A DNA stretch of 64,000 nucleotides from Isoetes taiwanensis (Eukaryota; Streptophyta; Lycopodiopsida; Isoetales; Isoetaceae). The stretch spans positions 432,001-496,000 of the forward strand of contig JAJEKV010000215.1 in the NCBI GenBank assembly GCA_021234155.1, read 5' to 3'. The notes beneath the pieces are model-generated. The model was not told where the DNA came from and did no database searches. It was given only the letters and a program-made list of their open reading frames with translations. Shown in pieces: positions 55,132 through 64,000 of this stretch. Positions within the stretch are counted from its first letter, which is position 1, and each line of letters opens with the position of its first letter. The translations under genes and the position numbers were made by a program.

Positions 55132-55553
55132 TACAAGGCCCCTAAATGATCCCGAAAAAACTCTAATGCCTTCATATCTTCGCATACAACGTTCCACCTA
55201 TGGATCACCTAGAACATCTATAAACACCACATACCCATGACTAGTGCTCGGCATTTTCGAGCACACGTTTCTAGTTACTATGAAGTTATCACTACTTCCT
55301 CTTTCTTTCTTTCAAATCCCTATGTTCATACCATTCAGCAAACAAGATCCAACACGAAACAACAAAACAAAGAACACGGAAACACACTTTTGGGCCACGA
55401 GAGGGCAACCTCCGTGGGCATCACCTTGGTAGCAATAGAGCCATTTGTGTCCTAGAAAAGCAAGTAATTTCGGTCATGGAGAGGCATCTCTTTACTACCC
55501 TAGGTTTAGAAGCCCAAGGGATGGGAGGAAATAACATGTAAAAGTGGTCCAGT

Positions 55554-55664
55554 TCCAACGGTCACACAATTGGCCTGTATTTGCAAACGGTCCTGCTTAG
55601 GCCATCAATAATAAAATCGGCCAACGGTCATCCCCTCTACTTCTCATCACTCTTCTTATAATCT
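55554..55664 (+). promoter_or_regulatory. MSA-type cell-cycle elements and TATA-like box of the TPX2-like gene
   Basis: TCCAACGGTCA at 55554-55564 matches the mitosis-specific activator consensus YCYAACGGYYA perfectly. GCCAACGGTCA at 55620-55630 matches 10 of 11. A third AACGG core is at 55586-55590. CTTATAATCT near 55655 is a TATA-like candidate. MSA elements are bound by three-repeat MYB (MYB3R) factors and drive G2/M expression in plants, which suits a spindle protein. Confidence 0.7.
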
Positions 55665-55708
55665 ATCAATCGGATCCCTTTCCAATCCGCCGGAGCTTGC
55701 ATGAGGGC

Positions 55709-57869
55709 ATGAACATGGATGATTTTGAGCTGGGTTTGGCCGCTGGCGATTGCGCATTTGTTCCCGATGATTTCTACGAAAGTTTTGAGGCCCCCAAATA
55801 CTACGATTTTAATGCCCCAGATGATGCACCGGATGTGGATAATTGGTTCCTCCACAATCAAGGTACCTCTACCTGTATTTCCTTTCTCTGTTTCTCATTC
55901 CGGCGCTTTGGATTTTATAAATGAGGCATTTTTATTTCCACAGGACCTCGCCTTGAACACATGGCCCAATTGTCTCAGGAAATGTACAAGAATCAAAAGG
56001 TCTTTAGATCTTTCCATTTCATTGGCAGAAGATCTAAAATTGTTGTATGACGGGCAAATTTGTCATTTTGCAGGATAAAACATGGACTAGTTCTACAAAC
56101 GAGATTTCATCCATATCGAATGCATCTATTCATCCAACTGTTGGGTAATTTCTAAGATCTCTTATACGAGAGTCCGATGGTGCCTTGTCTTAACAGAGAA
56201 TTCATCTAATGTCATCTTATGATATTTGCAGCAGCACAGATTTTTGTAAGAAGCCTCCAAAGATACCCAAGCAAGCTGCTTCAATGCAGCTAATGAAGGT
56301 GAAAAATATGTTCCCAGTGAAGAAATCAGGTTCCATTTCCAGATCAGACGATGTATCAGAAAATGAGAACCCTAATAATGGAATGAGGCATGTTAGCAGA
56401 AGCATGAATGCAGGAGCAAATTTGAGGGCGGTTTCAGAAACAAATGGGATAACAGAAAATGCCATGCCCAAGGAGATGAAAAGGGTAGATATGGTTGTTA
56501 GATCCCCTGCTAAACCAAGGGCTCAGCCAACCAGGCTTACTAAATCTGCTTCCTGGACCTCTTCTGCTAGTAAAGTGCTGGAAGAAGTTAAGGCCCAACC
56601 TGTGCTTGAATCTAAAGTCCCTGCACAGGTTAAATCTGGGAATAATGCATGTCTGAAATCTCACACAGTTGATTGCAAAGCAGAACCTAAAGCACAAGGG
56701 AGACCTTTGGCTCATCAGCCAGAACAGAATGTAAATCCTGATCCTGCAAATAGGGTTCTTGTTCAACACCTTGAATCTGTATTGCAACATCTTGCCTTGC
56801 ATGATGATGCTTCAAAAGAGGTGCCCAAAGCTAGGAAACCAATTAGAAAAATAAACAGAGTTGCAAGGAGCCTTTCTAGTGTTGATCCAAAAGTCCCGGA
56901 TAAACTTCAACCAGCAGATACAGAAGCTAATGGCACAGACGATCCAAAGGCTTCAACAGCAGAAAACAACCAAGGCAAGAAGAGGTAACTTAAGTTGTTA
57001 TTCTCCGTTTTATTGGTTTCCAGAGAAACCGCGAGCTTATTGAGTAAATTCCCAATGCAGGAAAAGTGCAGATTCTGAGCTATGCAGAAAAGAACCTGCA
57101 CAAAAGACTACTTCTGTAAGGAAAAATCCTCCCTTAATCAGGAAGAGATGAGTTCTTTCTAAAACGGATCCTGTTTCCTTGTCAGGCAGGTCTCTCTTCA
57201 CCAATATCTTCAAAGATTGCTATGTATGGGCAGACCAGACAAGCCAAGAAGATCAGAATAACCTGCCCACAACCTTTCAGGCTAAGAACAGAGGTAAAAG
57301 CTCGTTGCATTTTTGCAAATCTTCAGAAATCTATAGTTTGAGCTGAAAATCAAAATCAACACAGTGTTCTTAAAAAATCTTTATTCCCTTTTCGTAGGAA
57401 AGAGGTGCAGTAAAAGAGATTGAGTTCCAGAAGAAGATGGAACAATACCTAGCTCAGAAAGATGGCTTATACATTCCGCTACAATTTTCTTTCGCAGAGG
57501 CAAAGGTAATTCTCAAAAGGCATGTTCAGTAGCGATGAGACATGATTGAAAATGGGAAATCCTCTGCAGGTTTCGTCTAAGGATTTTACAGTGCGAAAGG
57601 AGATCACCAAGATACAAGCGGGATCTGACAATTGTGTGCAAGAGAAGACTATAGCGTATAGGGCACAAAAAATGCCACTGTTTGATCGCCCATTTAAGCC
57701 TCACAGGTAGAACCCATTTCATTACCATGTTTAGTGCTGAAAAGGTTTTACTGATTTGAACTGTTCTTGCAGATCCACCAAAAAGCTCACAGTTCCAAAG
57801 GAACCTAACTTTCATACCAGAAAATCATACGTGAAGCAGCAGCAAACAGAAGACACAGCAGTTTCGTGA
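55709..57869 (+). CDS. TPX2-like spindle-assembly protein, nine exons, 512 aa
   Basis: Exons 55709-55862, 55944-55999, 56074-56144, 56232-56984, 57061-57115, 57186-57293, 57398-57505, 57570-57706 and 57773-57869 join in phase with GT-AG at every junction, giving 512 aa. The N-terminus has FEAPKYYDFNAPDDAPDVDN and WFLHNQ, the Aurora-kinase-binding type motif of plant TPX2/TPXL proteins. A long, basic, low-complexity middle (exon 4) includes RLTKSASWTSSASKVLEEVK. The end carries TPX2-family motifs: QPFRLRTERGAVKEIEFQKK, then MPLFDRPFKPHR, then LTVPKEPNFHTRKS. Family members bind microtubules and importin and localise/activate Aurora at the spindle. It is short for TPX2 itself and closer to the TPXL2/TPXL3 size and layout. 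An out-of-frame ATG at 55701 precedes the chosen start; ATG 55715 is an alternative. The gene looks intact, with promoter elements for mitotic expression. Confidence 0.85.
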
Positions 57870-58304
57870 TACGCTACAACAATGTCTGCTAACCTATTCT
57901 TTATTAATCATTCAGCCTAAGAAATGCTGATGAGTTAACTAATAAGGGATCTAGGTAATCCCATAATAAATTGGCTTGTACATTATTCATTGTAAGTATA
58001 TAAAGTTATTTTTTGAAGATCAAAGACATTCATTTAGGTAATGCTACAATCAGATTCAAAAACATTTGAATCTGTCTGTTTAGTAAGCTCTTCAACAAAA
58101 AGATTGCCTGAAATTTTTAGCTGTCCCCATTACACAGCAAGTTCTCCAGTCCCAAAGCAAAACAACTGCCTGAAACTTTTGAAAAACCATATAACTGTGA
58201 TGTAAATCAAATAATTTTCCTCATTTAGCTTACAACTATACTGTTTCGAGCCCAAAACATTTTTTTATTTTTTACGGAAATGTGAAAGAAAGAGGCCAAT
58301 ACAA
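57870..58304 (+). other. 3' flank of the TPX2-like gene
   Basis: It probably holds the 3' UTR; AATAATAAATTGG-type A/T signals occur near 57962. No other gene is seen. Confidence 0.4.
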
Positions 58305-58632
58305 GACGCCAACAGCATATGCAATACATGAGGATGGGAAATCCCATCCTCATGTAACACATACGCAATGTAGATCTTTTAAACCAACACCTGGTCAGAA
58401 TATAGAAAACAAATTGTATCAAATACAGGATGCCAACACTAAGTCTGCAGCTTTTTATCCACCACCAACAGCATATTCAATACAAGAGGAAGGGAGCTTT
58501 CAAATTCCCATTCTCATGTAACTCATATGCAATGTAGATCTTTTAAACCAACACCTGGTCAGGTAATGGAAAACAAATTGTATCAAATACAGGATGCCAA
58601 CACTAAGTCTGCAGCTTTCATATTCTAGTGAT
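58305..58632 (+). repeat. 164-bp tandem duplication with a 32-bp palindrome in one copy
   Basis: AGATCTTTTAAACCAACACC recurs 164 bp apart (58373 and 58537). Copies continue through ATGCCAACACTAAGTCTGCA. The first copy alone carries a near-perfect palindrome, TACATGAGGATGGGA (58325-58339), AA, TCCCATCCTCATGTA (58342-58356). The second copy has a diverged version of this segment. Confidence 0.92.
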
Positions 58633-58751
58633 CCCATTCTCATATAAATGAAACACTTAGTCCTCAAAAGAATAAGCAAGGTTTTGCAAAATTAGGATCA
58701 CTTTATTGTAATGTCAAAAATTCCACAATGACTGGCTGCCATTGGAGTAAT

Positions 58752-58905
58752 ATGCATAACCTTCAGCAAAATTTATTGTGGCAGACATTGCTCCTAAGAA
58801 TCGCCAGACAACCAGCTGCCTTAATATTATGCATAACCTTCAGCAACTTTATTGTGGCCCCCTTTGCTCCTACGAATTATCCTGAGATCATGGACAACAG
58901 GAAAA
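58752..58905 (+). repeat. 77-bp tandem duplication
   Basis: ATGCATAACCTTCAGCAA begins both units (58752, 58829). Both contain TTTATTGTGGC and TTGCTCCTA. Confidence 0.85.
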
Positions 58906-59447
58906 GCATATTATGAGTCTGAACAAAATGCCACCAACATAACAAAAAATGTCTTCGTTCTGCAATTTAAAGTTATACAATGATGTAATCTATAGACAGG
59001 CTTTGGGAGAGCTCTACTGGACCAATAGCAGATTTGTTTGAAAGTTATCAGACAAAGATAATCTTTATTCTGTCTGCCTCAAAGGCAGAACAAAGATTGC
59101 TATTGTCATCTGCCTATTGTCCAAGTTATAGTCTGCTAAAGTTGAATTAACAAAATTCCTCAAGGTCCATTTTCAGCACACTTAGTGTACACAATAATGG
59201 CTTCCAATTATGGCATATGAAGTAAAATATGTTAATCTTTTCTGCCAGAAATACAAATATGGTCAAGTCTCTTCAGGCCCCATTTATGTCCATACAGAAT
59301 ACATAAATTAAAAACTCGTGTTCTAGCTCATTCTGCTCCCTCTTTGCACATAATAGCAGTTTAGAAATTCAAATGAACGATGGTCATGATTTACATAAAG
59401 CTAAAATCATTCTAACGACATGATGCACATCATAGAATGTATTGAAT
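58906..59447. other. 3' flank of the small minus-strand gene
   Basis: No coding sequence is recognised. It probably includes the 3' UTR of the 74-aa gene on the minus strand. Confidence 0.4.
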
Positions 59448-59755
59448 TCAGACCTGCCCAACTGCGGAATGTGGTCTGGACGAAATAAATTCTTTGCTAG
59501 CACTTTCGAGCTTTGAGATGCGCTCATCCAATACACTATAATACTTATCTGCCTGCAAGAACATAGGGGTTCCTCTTTCGATAGAATCAAGGCCTAAAGA
59601 CACATAATGAACAAAAGAAATATTTTGGAACCAACCTGCTGACTGAGTATCTGATGACTAGCTTTCACATCCCTTTGAAGGAAGTACATAGCTATGGCCG
59701 CCGCTGTGGCAAAGCCGGCAGAAAAGGAGGCGGCCCTTACCCGGAACATCAGCAT
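59448..59755 (-). CDS. Small 74-aa single-pass membrane-type protein, two exons
   Basis: Minus-strand exons 59755-59636 (120 nt) and 59552-59448 (105 nt) are joined across an 83-nt intron with GT and TTCTTGCAG ends. They read in one frame: MLMFRVRAASFSAGFATAAA, IAMYFLQRDVKASHQILSQQ, then ADKYYSVLDERISKLESASK and a short tail ending SAVGQV. Residues about 9-26 form a small-residue-rich hydrophobic helix preceded by Arg, followed by a short coiled coil (residues about 30-62). It resembles a small conserved plant protein of unknown function that I recall as RARTTSFxxGFATA...; possibly mitochondrial or plastid membrane. A GTAAGG inside exon 1 could be a cryptic donor. An alternative ATG is codon 3. 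Confidence 0.65.
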
Positions 59756-61265
59756 TCCGACGATGAGTTACCTCTCAACACTGACTTGTATTGTATGTAG
59801 ACCTAAAACATTTTAATACAAATACTAACTCTAAATAGCACCAAAAATGTGGGTACAATTACAACTAGAAACGTGTCGATGTCGGGCATTAGTCCATACA
59901 ATTACAACTAGAAACGTGTCGATGTCGGACATTAGTCATGGACGTGTAATATAATTGTGTTTAAAGATTTAATCGTCACGCCATTAACGATGAAAGGTTT
60001 AAGGTTAGTGACATTAGGGTATTGAAGTGAATAGAAATAAAATAAAGCATGAGCTTCTTAGTGTATTGGTTTACGGTTGTGATGAATTACGATTTTGTGG
60101 AAGATCGAACATCCAATGCATAGTTAAGACGAATGTTACCGGTCTACTTGCATTGTTGGCCTACTTTAATCAAAGCATGTACTAATGGTTTTTTGTTTCC
60201 TATAATCCAAGATCTTGGCAAGTCAACGATAGCCGATGTTAGCTTCCAAATCCGGCATGGATCCTTACATGGTTCTTGCATGGATTGTCTTATCTTCCAC
60301 GGCAAAGCAAAGGGCATTCTTGCGGCTGCCATTCACTGTTTTACTTCGGCATTTGTGGATTTGAAGTTCCCTTCCAGTTTTGGACCAGGATCACCTTCTG
60401 GTTCCCATTTCCATACCTTATTAAAATAACAAAATTTAGAGTTTCTAGATTGGACTGTTTTTCAAGGCATCAACAGGTAAGAAAAACATGCACACTTAAT
60501 ATCTAAAGACATGAAATCAAAATCCGATATCATGTACCTACACTTGTGAAGCTCTTAAGATTGAATACAGTGCCTGCAAGTATATGAAGCTAATTAATTG
60601 AAGAAAACTTTAAAAAGAATACGGTTATGCTTAGCTTAGAAGCATGCAAAAGCAATGAACATTTCATGTACCGAAATGCAGGTTTCTTTAATAGCACCAT
60701 ATAATATTATTGAAATTTAATTTGTATTAGTAACGGGTGTCGGGCGTCGCCGGGCATAATGGCAAATATAAGTTAATGCGAGTCATTTGGCTGGACAAAA
60801 TGGACAAATTAGATATTGAAAGATATGATGTAGTTCAAGGTGGAATTCACCTTGGGCTTTAGTTGCCCTATATCATGGGGTCAAGAATCTCTTCATACAT
60901 CGGACAGGAAAGGTGCAAGATTTGATCAATTTGAATTGTGGATAGCTAGTATCATATGATGCCATATATGAAGTGTTCTTGATGGAGGAAGCATGTTCTA
61001 GTTATTTGAGAGTGTAGACATATTTTTTTTCATAATGATGCTTCTTCCCTGACAAATAAATGTTGAGGAGAAATGATGCATGTATACTGCTTCCATGAAG
61101 CTCTAGGTTGCGACATGAGTAACAATTATCTAAGTAGTGTACATATTTAGTTTTCTTCATGTATGTTTAGAATTATGTGCAAACTCAATGTTGTTGTATC
61201 TGTCTTACTTTCTCTATATCATCATCCATGATCTATGATATGCAAGTAAATGTTTTCCATGTAAT
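59756..61265. other. Intergenic sequence
   Basis: It includes the upstream region of the 74-aa gene. ATTACAACTAGAAACGTGTCGATGTCGG is duplicated near 59857 and 59901 (period about 44 bp). A 98-codon plus-strand frame at 60133-60429 has no recognised motif. Confidence 0.4.
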
Positions 61266-61362
61266 CATTTTGTTGATATGCAAAGTGCCATCAAACATGT
61301 AAGTTTACGTAAATATTCTTCATTTTGTTGATATGCAAAGTGCCATTAACCATGTAACTTAA
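61266..61362 (+). repeat. 55-bp tandem duplication
   Basis: CATTTTGTTGATATGCAAAG at 61266 recurs at 61321. Each is followed by TGCCAT and CATGTAA. Confidence 0.9.
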
Positions 61363-64000
61363 CAAATGGGACAAATATTTACGTTAACTATTACCAATAG
61401 ACATTCCATATAGAAGATGATGTTACAATTGTTCTTGCCATCCATTGATGGCATATGCATATTGCCACAAATTAATTCTTGCTGAAGGTCATTAAAATCT
61501 AAACGATCAGGAATAAAGGGCAATTTAATTGTGTCAAATCGTCTTGGTATGTATGTCAATGTTGCATTTATCTTTGATGAGAGAAAAAAACATTGTATTG
61601 TAGGGCATATTTCTCTACCTTCGTATTAGGTTGAAATATACATGAAATGAAAAAACTGCAATCTCCTAAGGAAGAGCAACAACTCTGTTTGTCTATTAGA
61701 AATGTATCCCAAGTACTCAAGCCCCTATCATGTAGAAGATTGCTAATGCCAGGCATCAAGACAAATGCATCGTTTATGAAGAGTAATGCACATAACATAA
61801 GAGCGAGAATTCTGCAAATTCTTGTTCTTTGATTTTGCTTACATGTGCATATTATCATCCTCATTGTCAGCTCCGTAGAAACTGTGTTATAAAGCAATAA
61901 ACCACACGAATATTCAAAGCAGGAAGAGCAAGTGCTATGATTGAAGAACGAAAAATACCTACAATGGTTGTGCCTTTCTTACTGCAATCGAAAGAATAAA
62001 TATTGGAGGAATGGTCTGTGATGCAAATAAAAAGGGGTAAGAATATGTACCTGAACAAACAGGCCCTCAGTGCAAACAATTTTGGAATGATGACATTGCT
62101 TTTCATGAAGCAATTAAGAATGCAGGGATTTATATTTTTGCTGATAACAGGAAGTAAATCATACCTAAAGTACGAAGAATGAAAAGTAAGAAAATGTGAG
62201 TTTTGGCTTAGATCCTTTGCAAACTCCTGTTGCTCTAGGATGTGCCAGCATGCCATGAGTCATACATTGTGAAAATGATGTTTGTTGTCCATAGTTATCA
62301 AGTTATGGGAGGTAAGATCTCAACCAGTGTTTCTCAATATGTAGCACCTTCAGATGATGGTGCTCTTGGTAATTCCCTTCCCCGATACATCTAAAGAAAG
62401 GTCTGAATGAGTAATATAGTTTATTATTTTGAGATATCAATCAATCGAGGAGAGCTTTGCTACCTAAATTTCAGTTAAAACCAAAATGAAGATATCGCAG
62501 ACATCTCTATATCCTCATTATCCTACAGCTCAAATGATATTTTCAATAACAGAGTAGGTTTCAGGAAACAAAATCACATGTTTCCAAATCTCCAGCCTGT
62601 ACAACAATCACTTCTTCTATATATGATTCCTTCATCAATAATATCGTACGATAACCTATGCCATGAACCATCAAGTTTAGTCACATATAGAAGCATTGTA
62701 TTCATGTAATGAGACAATCTTATTGGTACCATTTTGGTGAAGAATGGAATGATGAGCCCGCAAATACTCAAGCAAGGGTTAGCACTGAATGCCTATTTGC
62801 AACCATGTAGCAATGCAAAGCTAAATGACAATGAAAGCCTGATCTATACCTACCTTATTGAGTTACAGGAATATAGAGAATTATGTCTTCTGCCTAACCT
62901 CACATTAGATCATATTTTTAAAGCATAGGCAAGTCACCATTAACTGGGCATTGCAAGGAGATGATAGTTATCTTCTACCTAGAAACAAATTAGATCATGG
63001 TCACTAAACAAAGGCTATTTAGATGGTTGTACATTGCAAAGGAGCACTCTGTGAATTAATGCCTCAACTACATTGATGCTAAAATACCATGTCAAACTTC
63101 TAACTCCTAATCCAGCCATTTAGAAGCTAAATAAAGAGCATCGTTATTAAACATGCATATCTAAGAATAGACGAGGCCATCTTCAAGCTAAGGAGATCTA
63201 CATACATTGTCTCACTCCCACCTTTTTTCTGTCTGCATCCTGAGTGTATCAAATAACCAATTTGCTATTTGCTAGATAATTAAGCATGCCGATATTTTTC
63301 CCATGAGAACAAATGCAAGAAATGTCTCTAATGAAAGATTGAGTGTGACATAATGGACTAACCTTAGCAAATAATGGAGTAGCCAAATGAATAGGAGAGT
63401 GGATGAACCTGAACTTTACAAATGCCAAGTTGAGATGCACAGCAAACATCACAATATTACACTGCATAACTACTGGACATAAAAATAAATACGACTCAAA
63501 AATCTGCTTAAGACTTACACCAGCATGATCCCTTGGAGGAAAAGTATTCACACCTGAAGTCATGCCACTCCACCTGGTCTATACAGTTATTGCCTTGCTC
63601 ATAATCCTGCAGCCACAACCAGAACATTTAAAAACCTGATGAGCTTTCTTTTTTGCCATTTCTAACTTAACAAATATGTTGTTTAACCTTTCTATATTTC
63701 ATCAAAGGTTTCAATCATTTACTGGTCTTTTATAGTTCCAAAAAGCCAACGACCTGGTTGTAACTGTGGATATCCTTGATGCACAGATTGTCATTCCACA
63801 TCAAGACCCAAGTGGGACATGCAATTGATGCTTGCTGACCAATGGCAGGAGCATGAGGAATTGCTATACCGTCGTATCTTTTTTTAGCAACAATGAATTA
63901 CTTGGACACAGAAGTAGCTCCCCTACTCTGTGTCATCGACACAATGCTTTCAAATCAAGGTACCTGACAAAATGCTTTCAAACCAAAGTCCCTGCAAATT
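61363..64000. other. Intergenic sequence, no gene recognised
   Basis: Open frames up to 129 codons (62256-61867, minus) are present, but none has a recognisable domain or convincing splice context. I see no tRNA, rRNA or transposon terminus. AT-rich throughout. Confidence 0.4.

Noticed and set aside
60133-60429. 98-codon plus-strand ORF
   Set aside because: No recognised motif, no splice context and a comparable frame on the opposite strand.

Overview
The window looks like nuclear DNA from a land plant with a large, repeat-rich genome. The evidence is GT-AG introns, a CRINKLY4-type receptor kinase, a TPX2-like spindle protein with plant MSA promoter elements, plant-style LINEs, and a primer-binding site matching initiator-Met tRNA. 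A fern or similar large-genome lineage would fit; that is inference. Most of the 64 kb is transposon in several layers of age.

Region 1 (1-10.9 kb). A decayed transposase tail is followed by an array of eleven 16-bp quasi-palindromes. An old minus-strand LINE is split in two by an 8,004-bp TIR transposon (2340-10343; 29-bp perfect TIRs; TTAT target duplication). Deleting the transposon and one TTAT rejoins the LINE reading frame, so the boundaries are exact. The element carries a decayed plus-strand transposase with a DDE-like signature. On the minus strand it carries an FCP1/NIF-type HAD-phosphatase remnant and a basic, coiled-coil ORF.

Region 2 (10.9-19 kb). It holds a non-LTR insertion with a 16-bp target duplication, AT-rich repeats, a fragment of a possible TRF-like gene, and tandem arrays that lead up to the receptor-kinase gene.

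Region 3 (19-21 kb). A single-exon ORF (668 aa) encodes crinkly repeats, a TNFR-like Cys domain and a kinase. The transmembrane segment and the glycine-rich loop are missing, apparently through an in-frame internal deletion.

Region 4 (21-42 kb). Repeats dominate: an L1-type ORF1 fragment, long inverted repeats about 9 kb apart, an LTR end with a tRNA-iMet primer site, a GC-rich satellite of about 305-320 bp, exon remnants (one unrecognised, one malectin-like) and a SINE-like element.

Region 5 (42.3-51 kb). A near-complete minus-strand LINE (42614-50998, 15-bp target duplication) sits inside a SINE-like repeat. The LINE is itself interrupted by a 540-bp foldback MITE with a TA duplication; removing the MITE restores a continuous ORF1 of about 830 codons.

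Region 6 (51-64 kb). This is the only part with clearly intact genes: a nine-exon TPX2-like gene (512 aa) with MSA-type cell-cycle elements just upstream, and a two-exon gene for a 74-aa membrane-type protein. Around them are weak coding-like stretches and tandem duplications. From 59.8 kb to the end I recognise no gene.
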